From positions 1-64,000 of the forward strand of contig NZ_JACLGO010000006.1 of the NCBI RefSeq assembly GCF_014219065.1: a stretch of 64,000 bases of DNA, in the 5' to 3' direction. Below are positions 7,229-16,755 of the stretch, in pieces; the stretch's first letter is position 1; each line of letters opens with the position of its first letter. This stretch comes from Halopseudomonas xiamenensis. Its GTDB lineage: Bacteria > Pseudomonadota > Gammaproteobacteria > Pseudomonadales > Pseudomonadaceae. The position numbers were made by a program, and so were the translations under genes. The notes under the pieces are model-generated. The model was not told the DNA's origin. It made no database searches and saw only the letters and a program-made list of their open reading frames with translations.

Positions 7229-9165
7229 GCAAGCCGAGCGCCCTCGCTGGCAGGCTGACGCAGCTTGGCTTCGATGTGCCGCGTCTGGGCTTTGCCGGAC
7301 GCACCGCCCTCGCCTCCTGCCTGGCCCTGGCCTGGCTGATCGGGCTGGAGCATCCGCAGTGGTCAGCCATGACCGTCTGGGCGGTATCCCAGCCGGTACG
7401 CGGCATGCTGGTGGAGAAAAGCCTGTTCCGCGCCCTGGGTACCCTGGTCGGCACGCTGTTCGGGGTATTGCTGGTGCTGTTCACTGGTGACAACCTTGCG
7501 CTCATGGTGATCGGCCTGTCGCTATGGATCGGCCTGTGCGTGGGTGTCGGCAATCTGCTCAGCGGGTTGGTGGCCTACGGTACGCTGCTGTCCGGCTACT
7601 CGGCGACCATGGTCGCCCTGCTCAATACCCAGCAGCCGGCGGGGCAGATATTCCTGCTCGGCACCGATCGTCTGCTTACCGTGCTCACCGGTATCCTGGT
7701 GGGGCTGCTGGTGGGCCTGCTGTTCACCCCACGCAGCGCCGAGGACACTCTATCGGGGCGGGTGCGCCGCAGCACGGCGCAGGTTCTCCAGGCCATGGCG
7801 GCGCGTTTTGCCGGCACCGACAGCACTCCTCGTGCTCAGCTGTCGCAACGACTGCTGCAAGACATCGCCATGACCGAGCAACTGTTCGACACCCACGCCG
7901 CCGGCTCGCTGCGCAGCCACCGCCATGTGCGGGCGCTGCGAGCACTGGTGCAGGCTCAGGTCGGCTGTGTGTACTGGATCAGGAGTTCGCGTAACCTGCC
8001 ACCACACCAAGCCATGACGGCAGCGCTGGAGCGCGCGGCACAGGCGCTGTTGGTCAATGCACCCGCGCAGGAAGTGCTCCCTGCCCTGGAAACTGCGCTG
8101 GTCCTGAGTGCGGATGACCAGGTCACCGCCGATACGCTGCGCCAGTTGCTCGACAGCCAGCGCGAATATTTCAGTGTGGAAGGCAGCGACCCTGGTCCAG
8201 CCCAGGTGCGCAACCGCGTGGTACTGCACCGGGACTGGATCGGTGCCCGACACGCCGCGCTACGCGCCACCGGCCTGCTGTTGCTGATAGGTGCGGCCTG
8301 GGTGGTCACCGGCTGGAGCGCAGGTGCCTACGTGATGCTCGGCGTGTCGGTGATGATCACCCTGTTTTCCACCTTCGAGACCCCCTCCCATATCATGGGG
8401 CACATTTTCATCTGGCAGTTGCTCGGTGCCGTCGCGGCGCTGGCCTGTCATTGGCTGGTGTGGCCGCTGGTCGCTGCCGAATGGCAACTGCTGGCCACCC
8501 TGATGCCCTTTGTACTGCTGGTGGTGCCGGTGGTCGCGCACCAGCGCACCACACTTGGCTCGATGGACTATGTGATGGTGCTGCTATTGCTGTCGCACCC
8601 GGTCTACCCACTCAGCCCGAGCTTCAGCCAATCGCTGAATCTGGCCCTGGCCGTGGTGGCCGGGCCCCTGCTGGCCTACATCACCTTCAAGACCGTGTGG
8701 CCGGCCGATGCACGCCGGCGGCGACTGCACCTGACCGATATGATGCTCGGCGAACTGACCGCCATGGCCGAACGGGCGCCGCCTCGCCAGCGGCAGGCGG
8801 TATGGCGCACGCGCCTGTATCACCGCCTGCTGAAGCTGATGCAGAGCGTAAGTCGCAGCGGCGAGTCACTGCAACCGGCGGCCAGCGGTAGTCTGGCGGT
8901 GCTCGCGGTGGGCAATGCCATAGTGCAACTGCATGGCATCACCGAAGATCAACGCCAGCCCGAGAGCGTACGGCGTCGGGCACGCCTGTGCCTGCAACGC
9001 CTGCAGCGGGTGCGCCGACAACCACAGGCAGCGGCGCGCAGCCTGCGACAGCTCGCCAGCCAGCTATCACGCCGCGATCATCCGGCGGCCTGGAATATGG
9101 AGAATGCGGCGCGCAGCCTGGATGCCAATGCGGCGTTCTTCAGCAATGGCATGTCAGTCTCATAG
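7225..9165 (+). CDS. FUSC family efflux protein (AaeB-like), first copy
   Basis: A 646-residue inner-membrane protein with the duplicated FUSC layout: six hydrophobic helices at the N-terminus (GFAGRTALASCLALAWLIGLEHPQWSAMTVWAV...), a soluble helical domain (about 170-335), a second membrane block (345-490) and a cytoplasmic C-terminal domain. The HPQWSAMTVW motif is characteristic of AaeB/YccS-like aromatic-acid exporters. Translation is coupled to the MarR regulator. No membrane-fusion protein of the AaeA type lies nearby, which is unusual for an AaeB-like pump. Confidence 0.85.
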   Translation: MSKPSALAGRLTQLGFDVPRLGFAGRTALASCLALAWLIGLEHPQWSAMTVWAVSQPVRGMLVEKSLFRALGTLVGTLFGVLLVLFTGDNLALMVIGLSLWIGLCVGVGNLLSGLVAYGTLLSGYSATMVALLNTQQPAGQIFLLGTDRLLTVLTGILVGLLVGLLFTPRSAEDTLSGRVRRSTAQVLQAMAARFAGTDSTPRAQLSQRLLQDIAMTEQLFDTHAAGSLRSHRHVRALRALVQAQVGCVYWIRSSRNLPPHQAMTAALERAAQALLVNAPAQEVLPALETALVLSADDQVTADTLRQLLDSQREYFSVEGSDPGPAQVRNRVVLHRDWIGARHAALRATGLLLLIGAAWVVTGWSAGAYVMLGVSVMITLFSTFETPSHIMGHIFIWQLLGAVAALACHWLVWPLVAAEWQLLATLMPFVLLVVPVVAHQRTTLGSMDYVMVLLLLSHPVYPLSPSFSQSLNLALAVVAGPLLAYITFKTVWPADARRRRLHLTDMMLGELTAMAERAPPRQRQAVWRTRLYHRLLKLMQSVSRSGESLQPAASGSLAVLAVGNAIVQLHGITEDQRQPESVRRRARLCLQRLQRVRRQPQAAARSLRQLASQLSRRDHPAAWNMENAARSLDANAAFFSNGMSVS

Positions 9166-9256
9166 GGACGCCAGACATTCTCGCCCGCCTGTGTCTCGCC
9201 GCTTCGTTGTCCCGTCTATGCTTGAGTCTGACCAGTGGACAACAATGGGGCGAGAT

Positions 9257-11449
9257 ATGAGCGGGCGGTTTGCCGATGCATTGCGGGTATTACTGAGTTC
9301 CTACGTTACCACCGGGGTGTCCGCTGGCCTGGGATTGATGTTGATCTCCGGCAGTGCCTATCTGCTGCTGGGTCAGTTCGCCGCCTCGGTGGCGGCGGTC
9401 GGCGCCATCGTCTGCGTACCGCCGGACCATGCCATGCCGCGCCGCGGCAAGTTCCTCAGCCTGCTGCCGGCGGCATTGCTGGGCCTGCCGTTGTTCGCAG
9501 GCGTCCAGGCGCTGCATGATCAGCCACTGTATCTCGGCCTGCTGTTGGTACCGGCCACCTTCTTCGCCTTCCTCGCCGGCGCCTGGGGCCAGCGCGGCCT
9601 GCCGATCGTCATCTCGATCATGTTCGCCATGACCTTCTCCATGGCCGTGCCGCAGCACCTGAACAGCGGCGGCCTGCTGACCACCTGCCTGTATTTCGCC
9701 ATGGGCTCGCTGAGCTACCTGGTCTTTGCCACGCTCTCCAACATCCTGCTCAACCGTCGCTATCGGGCGCAGATGCTGGCCCAGTCCATGCTGTCGCTGA
9801 GCCGCCTGATGCGCACCCAGGCCGACCGCTTCGATCCGACCACCGACACCCCGCTGATTGGCGAACTGATGCAACAGCAGGCTGCCCTGGCCGACCAACT
9901 GCAGGCGGCACGCGACCTGCTGCTGGAATCGCCGCGCACCCCGCGCCGGCAGCAACTGGCGGCGATGCTGATCAACGTGCTGGAGATACGCGACCATCTG
10001 CTGGCCAGCGAACTGGACCTGGACCTGGTCAAATCCCTCCCCGAGTCGGCGCCGGTGCTCACCGAAATGCACAAGGTGATCGACCAGATGGCCGACGAAC
10101 TGGACCGCCAGGCCGATGCCCTGTTGCGGGGCATCCGGCCGGCGCGGCTGGTCGACCTGCGACCGGCCCTGGCCGAGCTGAACCGCCTGCCACTGGCCAG
10201 CACCAACTGGACGGCCGGCAATACCCCCTCGATCGCCACCCTGCTGCGCGGCCTGACCAACCGAGTCGGCAATGTCAATGACGAGATCCTGCGCCTGAAT
10301 CGACTGGCCCGGGGCAAGGTCGAGCCGGACCTGGCAGCGGTCCGCCGCGCCTGGCAGCTGTTCGTCAGCCCGACCAGTTGGTCAACCCGACCGCTGCAGG
10401 TGCTGTGGCGCTGGGATGCCCCGCCATTGCGCCACGCCATACGCGCGGCGCTGGCGATTGGCACCGGCTATCTGCTGTCGCTGGCGCTACCCTGGGCCAC
10501 GCATGGCTACTGGATCCTGGTGACCATAGTGGTGGTACTGCGTGGCAGCCTGTCGCAGACCCTGGAGCGACGCAACAGCCGGGTCGCCGGCACCATCGTC
10601 GGCTGCCTGCTGGCCGGCGCCATCCTGTCTACCCAGGCACCGACACTGGCGTTGCTGGTGATAGTGCCCATCGCCCAGGCGATCTCCCACGCCTTCGCCA
10701 TCAAGCGTTACCTGATCACCGTCGTGGCGGCCACCGTGCTGAGCCTGGTGCAGGCGCACCTGATCAGCATCGTCGACGCCCCCGTGTTCAACGCCCTGGA
10801 GCGTATCGCCGACACCTTGATCGGCGTGGGCATCGCCTGGGCATTCAGCTATGTGCTGCCTTCCTGGGAGCGCAGCCAGATCCCTTCGCTGGTGCAGCGC
10901 ACGCTGCAGGCCCAGGCGCGACACGCCCGGGTGGCACTGAGCCTGGGGCAACTGACGGCGGTGGACGATGAACCCGAGCTGGAGTGGCGACTGGCGCGCA
11001 AGGAGGCTTACGACAGCCTGTCGGCGCTGGTCCAGGCGACGCGCCGCTCGTTGTCCGAGCCCCGGGCGGTACGCCCGGCGCTGGAGCCGCTGGAGAACCT
11101 GCTGACCCATGGTTATCAACTGCTCGCCCAGCTGAGTACGGTCAAGACCATGCTGCTGATGCGCCGGCACCAGGATCAGGGGGATATTCAGGAAACACTG
11201 CAGATTGCCGCCGGCAAGATCGATGGCGCCTTGAGTGCCGGGGCGGCGGAAGACAGCAGCAGTCCGCTGGCGATGGTGACATGGGACGAGGAAGCGGCCT
11301 TTACCGACCCCTTCGTCTACGATCTGAAGCCGTGGATACTGCGCAGGCTGGATCTGGCCTGCGGCCTGGCCGAATGCATCAGGGCCGATGCCAGCGCAGC
11401 ACTACAACAACCTGGCGGGGAGCCTGACAGCTCCCCGGACCCGGTTTGA
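9257..11449 (+). CDS. FUSC family protein, second copy
   Basis: A 730-residue membrane protein following the first FUSC gene after 91 bp. It has an N-terminal membrane block (GLGLMLISGSAYLLLGQFAASVAAVGAIVCVPPDHAMPRRG ...), a long helical soluble region and a second membrane block (about residues 396-540) containing HGYWILVTIVVVLRGSLSQTLERRNSRVAGTIVGC, the FUSC signature. The ATG at 9257 has a weak GGGGCGAG site; in-frame ATGs at 9218 and 9245 are alternatives. Sequence differs strongly from the first copy, so this is not a recent duplication. Probably part of the same MarR-controlled unit. Confidence 0.8.
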   Translation: MSGRFADALRVLLSSYVTTGVSAGLGLMLISGSAYLLLGQFAASVAAVGAIVCVPPDHAMPRRGKFLSLLPAALLGLPLFAGVQALHDQPLYLGLLLVPATFFAFLAGAWGQRGLPIVISIMFAMTFSMAVPQHLNSGGLLTTCLYFAMGSLSYLVFATLSNILLNRRYRAQMLAQSMLSLSRLMRTQADRFDPTTDTPLIGELMQQQAALADQLQAARDLLLESPRTPRRQQLAAMLINVLEIRDHLLASELDLDLVKSLPESAPVLTEMHKVIDQMADELDRQADALLRGIRPARLVDLRPALAELNRLPLASTNWTAGNTPSIATLLRGLTNRVGNVNDEILRLNRLARGKVEPDLAAVRRAWQLFVSPTSWSTRPLQVLWRWDAPPLRHAIRAALAIGTGYLLSLALPWATHGYWILVTIVVVLRGSLSQTLERRNSRVAGTIVGCLLAGAILSTQAPTLALLVIVPIAQAISHAFAIKRYLITVVAATVLSLVQAHLISIVDAPVFNALERIADTLIGVGIAWAFSYVLPSWERSQIPSLVQRTLQAQARHARVALSLGQLTAVDDEPELEWRLARKEAYDSLSALVQATRRSLSEPRAVRPALEPLENLLTHGYQLLAQLSTVKTMLLMRRHQDQGDIQETLQIAAGKIDGALSAGAAEDSSSPLAMVTWDEEAAFTDPFVYDLKPWILRRLDLACGLAECIRADASAALQQPGGEPDSSPDPV

Positions 11450-11455
11450 CAGGAT

Positions 11456-11587
11456 TCACACCATGTCGGTATTGGTGCGCTTGGCCTCCCGGTAGTCGCG
11501 CAGCACCCTGTAGCTGATCATCCCCAGCATGCCCAAGGTGATGGCAGGCCAGACCAGGATGTAGGAACCATAGATAAGCGTTTGCAT
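11456..11587 (-). CDS. Small (43-residue) transporter subunit next to the sodium:solute symporter
   Basis: A short frame encoding 43 residues, beginning MQTLIYGSYILVWPAITLGM: one transmembrane helix (about 5-26), then a basic tail (YRVLRDYREAKRT). A ribosome-binding GGAG lies seven bases before the ATG at 11587. Small proteins with this L-x-W-P pattern occur next to symporter genes in Pseudomonas and are annotated as putative transporter small subunits. It starts 64 bp downstream of the symporter stop on the same strand, so the two are probably co-transcribed. Confidence 0.75.
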   Translation of the reverse strand: MQTLIYGSYILVWPAITLGMLGMISYRVLRDYREAKRTNTDMV

Positions 11588-11651
11588 GATCATTCTCCGT
11601 TACTGTGAAAAGAGCGAGCAGCCCCATCGCCGGGGATGCTCAGCCGAGCCC

Positions 11652-13319
11652 TCAATGGGCAGTCACCGGGGCATCCAGCTCGTCGTCCGCCGGCGCGTTG
11701 TAGTCGACCACGCGCTGCTGGATGGTGTTGAAGTCGAAGCGCTCCTTGCTGGCCAGGCTGATAGCGATGCACACCAGGGTGCTCACCCCGTAGGCGGTGA
11801 GCGAAGACAGCAGCACGGTGAATTCCCGCAGTTGGCCAACGCCAATCCAGGCAATGACGGCGGTGGCGATGAAGAAGGCGATAACGCCCAGACGTTTGCC
11901 GAAGAAGCCGAAGATCATCAGCCCGCCCACCACACCAGCGCCAACCGAGGCCAGCAGTTCGAAGCCGACCGCCAGCATGCCGGTCATCGGCAGCAGCTCG
12001 AAGCGCACCACGCAGAACACCAGCAAGGCGACGATCACCGACCAGGTAAAGGCCGCGTTGGTCACCCGGTTCCAGAAACAGCTGGCGATGACCGGGAACA
12101 CGATGGCCCCCCACAGCGCGCCGACGAACACCAGCATGACCAGGATATCCAGCGAGAAACTGGCGAAGATGATGCCGATCACCGTCGCGGTGATCATGGT
12201 CATGCGACCGATCAGCAGCATCTTCCGCGGGTCGGCCTTGTTCCTGGCGATGTTCTTGCCGTACACGTCGGCCATCATGATGGCCGACAGCGCCGACAGG
12301 TCGGAATCGGCGGTAGAGGACAGCGAGCCGATCACCAGGATGAAGAACAGCCCGATGAAGACTGGTGGCAGGTAGCTGGACACCATCTGTGGAATCAGGT
12401 TGTTCATGTTGCCATCCATCGGCTCCACACCCATGGTCAGCGCCATCAGGCCGATCATCCCCAGGCCGATGACAATGGCACCATAGCTGATGGTGGCAGT
12501 GATGAAGGTCGGTTTGATGTGTGACTCGTCCACTGCGAACAGGCGCTGGGAAATGGTCTGGTTACCGATGGCATAGGCCAGCACCGCGACGAAATAGGGC
12601 GCGCCCTGGTGCAGGAATGCCTCGCGGGAAAACAGATTGGCCTGCTCAGCACTCAGGTTCGACAGGTTGTCGACCATCACCGACGGCCCGCCCATGGCGA
12701 ACAGCACCGCGGGAATGATCACCACGGCGATCGCCATCATCGCCACCAGCTGGGCGAAATCGGTGAATACCGAGGCGCGGAAGCCGGAATACAGGGTGTA
12801 ACTGAGTACCCCTACCCCGGCAATGATGATCCCCGCCTGGAACGACAGCGGCGACAGCACCGAGACCAGCGCACCGGCGGCGGTCAGGTTGACCATCAGA
12901 CTGATGACACTGCCGAGGATGTTGGAGAAAGCCAGGATCAACTGGCTGGATGCACCATGCCGGGCGTGGATCAGCTCACCAAGGGTATGCGCATTGGGTG
13001 CCAGCTCACGGAAACGCCGCCCGAAGGGGTAGATGAACAGGATCATCAACGCGCCCCAGAAGCCATAATGCAACGGGCCGGACACACCGTAGGTATAGCC
13101 GGAGGTGGCTGCGGCATAGAAGGACGCGGCCCAGACCCAGGTCGCGGTCATGCTCGCCGCACCCATGCCCAGGCCGATACGGCGGTTGGAGACCATGAAA
13201 CCGTCGGCATCGTCGCCGTCGTGCCTGATCATCCTGGAGAGCCAGTAGGTGCCACCATAAAAAGCAAACAGCAACAGCAGTACCGTTGCCGTGGAAAATT
13301 GAAACAACTCGGAGTTCAC
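11652..13319 (-). CDS. Sodium:solute symporter (SSS/SLC5 family)
   Basis: A 555-residue inner-membrane protein with about 13 hydrophobic helices. Family marks include the N-terminal GFMVSNRRIGLGMGAASMTATWVWAASFYAAATSGYTYG segment, the GNQTISQRLFAVDESHIKP loop and SLSSTADSDLSALSAIMMADVYGK, the region with the conserved sodium-site serines. The start is GTG at 13319, preceded by GAGG at good spacing. Substrate cannot be deduced; relatives carry urea, polyamines, proline or carboxylates. The 43-residue gene follows in the same direction. Confidence 0.85.
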   Translation of the reverse strand: MNSELFQFSTATVLLLLFAFYGGTYWLSRMIRHDGDDADGFMVSNRRIGLGMGAASMTATWVWAASFYAAATSGYTYGVSGPLHYGFWGALMILFIYPFGRRFRELAPNAHTLGELIHARHGASSQLILAFSNILGSVISLMVNLTAAGALVSVLSPLSFQAGIIIAGVGVLSYTLYSGFRASVFTDFAQLVAMMAIAVVIIPAVLFAMGGPSVMVDNLSNLSAEQANLFSREAFLHQGAPYFVAVLAYAIGNQTISQRLFAVDESHIKPTFITATISYGAIVIGLGMIGLMALTMGVEPMDGNMNNLIPQMVSSYLPPVFIGLFFILVIGSLSSTADSDLSALSAIMMADVYGKNIARNKADPRKMLLIGRMTMITATVIGIIFASFSLDILVMLVFVGALWGAIVFPVIASCFWNRVTNAAFTWSVIVALLVFCVVRFELLPMTGMLAVGFELLASVGAGVVGGLMIFGFFGKRLGVIAFFIATAVIAWIGVGQLREFTVLLSSLTAYGVSTLVCIAISLASKERFDFNTIQQRVVDYNAPADDELDAPVTAH

Positions 13320-13849
13320 TGCATAACCTCATGAATATCTGCGGACGCTGTCGACCACGCCAATAACCGGGAGGCCAGGCCGCAAAACAGGAATATGACT
13401 GTGCCGTTACGCGCAATGCCTGCGCATATTCAGCGACCGCTATGGAAGTTTGGAAAAGCGGGTAACTGCGAGAGTGCTAGGGGTAGCCTTTATAGGCGGC
13501 GTGATTGCGGATTACAGCCTTGATACAGATAAGGGAACTGAACTCGTGATTAAGATGGTTGAACATGAACATGTATTTATTCTCCGACGCCACTGCTGTC
13601 CATTGATATGACTGGCTTTACACACGTCTCCTGAAATGGGAAAAATCTGACGCACAAGCTTACAGCTCTAATGGATTTTCTTCAACATATCCTGTTACCA
13701 AGGCCGGCCAGAGGCACTGGACATGGGCGCTGAAGGCCCGAGACATCGGCTCTGAAATGGACAATGGAGGCCTGAAGTGCTATGGTCCGGGCCCTTCCGA
13801 TCAGCCCGTACCGGGCTGGCGAGTCATTGACTTTGTTATAGGTGACATC
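13320..13849. other. 530-bp stretch without a recognisable gene
   Basis: The space between the divergent symporter and phnA-like genes. No frame in it has coding character and no RNA gene was recognised. It is AT-richer between 13500 and 13680 and must contain both promoters. A short inverted repeat GCCCG-TAC-CGGGC lies at about 13804-13816, just upstream of the phnA-like gene. I could not place a convincing -35/-10 pair. Confidence 0.5.
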
Positions 13850-14191
13850 ATGAGCACGTTGCCCAACTGTCCGTCCTGCAATTCCGAATATACCTACGAA
13901 GACGGCTCCCTGTACGTCTGTCCCGAATGCGCCCATGAATGGCCGCAGGACAGCGCAGCGGACACAGCATCCGACGAACGCGTCATCAAGGACGCCCATG
14001 GCAACCTGCTGCAGGATGGCGACTCCGTCACCGTGATCAAGGACCTGAAGATCAAGGGCTCCTCCTCCGTGGTCAAGGTCGGCACCAAGGTCAAGAATAT
14101 CCGCCTGGTCGATGGCGACCACGATATCGACTGCAAGATCGATGGCATCGGCGCGATGAAGCTCAAGTCCGAGTTCGTCAAGAAGAGCTGA
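13850..14191 (+). CDS. phnA: PhnA/YjdM family zinc-ribbon protein
   Basis: A 113-residue protein with an N-terminal zinc ribbon ([21 protein letters not shown], residues 8-28) followed by the PhnA domain ([28 protein letters not shown]...). Length and order are exactly those of Escherichia coli YjdM/PhnA, named for its place near phosphonate genes although it is not the phosphonoacetate hydrolase. Function unknown. An upstream in-frame ATG at 13757 would add 31 residues without coding character; the ATG at 13850 follows AGGTGA. No phosphonate gene is nearby. Confidence 0.88.
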   Translation: MSTLPNCPSCNSEYTYEDGSLYVCPECAHEWPQDSAADTASDERVIKDAHGNLLQDGDSVTVIKDLKIKGSSSVVKVGTKVKNIRLVDGDHDIDCKIDGIGAMKLKSEFVKKS

Positions 14192-14200
14192 AGCCAGACC

Positions 14201-14668
14201 CTAGTACGCCAGCACCAGCGTCGCGCTCCAGGCGACCAGCATCGAGGCGATGATCACCAGGCTGATCGGCCGGCGCAGGCTGGTGTACCAGGCCGGCGCC
14301 AGGCCATGCTTTACCGCCCATATGTCGGCAAAATACAGTGCCGCGAAGGCGAAGAAGAACACCGGGATGGCGAAGTTGATCGGCAGGCTCAGGGCGAACC
14401 AACCCAACAGCGGTGGAATCACCGACAGTCCCAATTGCATCGGCGCCCGGTCACTGGCCTCATCGGCACGCATAGCCAGCCCCCAGTGAATGGCCCCCAT
14501 GAAGGCCAGAATCACCGCGGCAAAGGCCAGGAACTCCTCCATTACCCACTCGCGCCAGGCTTCCGGGGTCAGCCACATGCCCAACGCGCCAGTGACGAAG
14601 GGAGCCAGCCCGGCAAAGGTAAGCCCGACAGCCAGTGCCGGTGGGCGTGTGGCGTTGAAAGGATGCAT
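14201..14668 (-). CDS. DUF3429 family membrane protein
   Basis: A 155-residue protein with about five transmembrane helices; the core FLAFAAVILAFMGAIHWGLAMR and PLLGWFALSLP segments match DUF3429 proteins found widely in Pseudomonas. It converges on phnA with only 9 bp between the stops. Its ATG follows a GGGAG site. Nothing firm is known about its job. Confidence 0.8.
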   Translation of the reverse strand: MHPFNATRPPALAVGLTFAGLAPFVTGALGMWLTPEAWREWVMEEFLAFAAVILAFMGAIHWGLAMRADEASDRAPMQLGLSVIPPLLGWFALSLPINFAIPVFFFAFAALYFADIWAVKHGLAPAWYTSLRRPISLVIIASMLVAWSATLVLAY

Positions 14669-14712
14669 CGAGGCTCCCGATTATTGTTCAGTGGTGAATG
14701 AATCCGCCCACA

Positions 14713-16755
14713 TTACCGCCCCGATTCACCATCAGGCAAGCCCGCCAGGGTGATTGGCCGGGGTGGCCTGCTGCGCGGCAAGGCCCGCAGTAGCGCACAC
14801 AATCTGCGCTCCAGTTGTGGCGAGCCGCCACCGCCTGGTTGCCTGCTCGCGTAGGCCAGGCGCACATATTCGTCGAAAAAGCGGCTGATTTCCACTCGCT
14901 GCCCAGGCAGGGCCAGCAGCAGCCGCTGCTCCCAGGCACGCGGCCCCTCGCCGGTCGCAGCCTGCAGTTGCAGTCGCGCCAGGCGGCGGTTGAGCTTGAG
15001 CCAGGCTCGGCCTTGCCGGTTCAGCTGCCGGCGTGCCGGACGCAGTATCCACCAGGCCATCGGCAGCATGCACAGCAAGATTATCACCAGCGATACCAGG
15101 CCGATCCGCTGCCAGTCGGCGGAGCCCAGCCAGCGGCGGAAGAACTCGGTCTGCCGGTCGCTCTGATAGCCCAGCACGCGCAACTGCCACTGGTAGTTCA
15201 GGTCGTCCCAGAACAGCCGCGCGTTGTTCAGCCAGCCGATATTGCGATAACGCACCGCCGTCAGCGGCGAACCCTCGAGGAAGCTGCCCTCCCCCTGCAA
15301 CGCCTCCTGCAACCCCTGCTCGATGCGCTCGGGCGCCACCTGGAAGGTCGGGTCGACCGAGATCCAGCCCTGCCCCGGCAGCCAGGCCTCGACCCAGGCA
15401 TGGGCATCGAACTGGTGCACCAGCACATAGTTGCCCCGCGGGTTGACTTCCCCACCCTGATAGCCGGCCACCACCCGCGCCGGGATACCAGCGGCGCGCA
15501 GGACGAAGGTCATGGCGCCGGCAAAATGGGCGCAGAAGCCGCGGCGACTGTCGAACAGGAACTCGTCATTGCTGTGCCGGCCCAGCGGCGCCGGACGCAA
15601 GGTGTAATGGAATGGCTCGCGGTTGAAGTGGCTCAGCAGTGCCTGCAGTAACTCGGCATCGTCCGGGTGCTGCTGCCGCAGCTCATCGGCGAAGGCGCGG
15701 CTGCGCGGGTCCATGCCCTCGGGCAATTGCAGGCTCAGCTGGCGTTGCAACGGCTCCAACTCCTGCGGCTCCAGCAGGCTGTCCGGATAGGACGTGGCCC
15801 GGTAGGCCATGCCCTGGCTCAGCGGCCGACGCGCCTGCAGAATGAAGTCCCGGTTCAGCAGCAGCCGCTCGTCATCGCTACTGGCCCCGCGCAGGCTGAA
15901 TACCCAGGGTTGGTGACTCGCGCTGGTGATCACCTGGTAGCGGTATGGCTCGCCCTGCGGCACCCAGTTACGCGGCATGCTGCCCGAAGCGAGCGGCGAC
16001 TGGCTCCAGCGGCGGCCATCGAAGCTTGTGAGGGTCATCGCCCGCCAGTACAGCTGCGGCTGCGCTGGCACTGCACCATCGAAGGCAACGCGAAAGGCCA
16101 GCTCAGCGGAACGTGCCAGCTCCGCCACATCCGCCGGTGCCATGCTTTCCGCCAGACCGGTACGTGCCTGCTGCCCGGGCGTGTTGACCGCCCACAGCGG
16201 CCCCATGCGCGGGAACAGTACGAACAGCACCAGCATCAGCGGCACCGCCTGCAGCAGCAGTATGCCACCGGTGCGCATGGCCCGCGCCGGATCATTGCGA
16301 CCCGGCGTCTGCTGCAGGCCGACCAGCGCCGCCACCAGCACCAGCAGCGAGAAGCACTGGAACAGCGCCAGCGCTATGCTCTGGTCGAACAGAAAGGCGG
16401 TGGCGACGATGAACAACCCTAGGTAGATGACCACCAGCGCATCACGCGGTTTGCGCATCTCCAGCAGCTTGAGCATGAACAGCATCAGCAACAGCATCAC
16501 CGCCGCGTCCAGCCCGATAAGCGTTCCCTGCGCCAGGTATACGCCCAGGGTCACCGCCGCCAGCGCCAGCATGCGCACCGGCAACCCCGGATACCCCCAG
16601 CGCATGCGCTGGATCTGTACGCGCCAGATCGCGCAGCCCAGCCACAATCCCGCCACCCACAGCGGCAGGCGCGGCAGGTGTGGCATCAGCGCCACTATCT
16701 GCGCGGTCAGCAGCCAGACCAGGCTGTTCCGCGGAATCAGCGCATGCCCGCTCAT
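14713..16755 (-). CDS. tgpA: TgpA-type transmembrane transglutaminase
   Basis: A 680-residue protein: an N-terminal DUF3488 membrane block with about six helices (1-190), a periplasmic transglutaminase-like domain (about 380-480) and a C-terminal helix near 560 followed by a DUF4129-type cytoplasmic tail. The papain-like triad lies in RRGFCAHFAGAMTFVLRAAGIPARVV (Cys), DAHAWVEAWLPGQGW (His) and SVDPT (Asp). P. aeruginosa TgpA is essential and acts at the cell surface. The start overlaps the stop of the DUF58 gene by 4 bp (16752-16755). Confidence 0.92.
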   Translation of the reverse strand: MSGHALIPRNSLVWLLTAQIVALMPHLPRLPLWVAGLWLGCAIWRVQIQRMRWGYPGLPVRMLALAAVTLGVYLAQGTLIGLDAAVMLLLMLFMLKLLEMRKPRDALVVIYLGLFIVATAFLFDQSIALALFQCFSLLVLVAALVGLQQTPGRNDPARAMRTGGILLLQAVPLMLVLFVLFPRMGPLWAVNTPGQQARTGLAESMAPADVAELARSAELAFRVAFDGAVPAQPQLYWRAMTLTSFDGRRWSQSPLASGSMPRNWVPQGEPYRYQVITSASHQPWVFSLRGASSDDERLLLNRDFILQARRPLSQGMAYRATSYPDSLLEPQELEPLQRQLSLQLPEGMDPRSRAFADELRQQHPDDAELLQALLSHFNREPFHYTLRPAPLGRHSNDEFLFDSRRGFCAHFAGAMTFVLRAAGIPARVVAGYQGGEVNPRGNYVLVHQFDAHAWVEAWLPGQGWISVDPTFQVAPERIEQGLQEALQGEGSFLEGSPLTAVRYRNIGWLNNARLFWDDLNYQWQLRVLGYQSDRQTEFFRRWLGSADWQRIGLVSLVIILLCMLPMAWWILRPARRQLNRQGRAWLKLNRRLARLQLQAATGEGPRAWEQRLLLALPGQRVEISRFFDEYVRLAYASRQPGGGGSPQLERRLCALLRALPRSRPPRPITLAGLPDGESGR

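Noticed and set aside
9290-10072. A 260-codon minus-strand frame inside the second FUSC gene
   Set aside because: Composition (Q, R, H rich) is typical of antisense shadows and it contains no recognisable motif.
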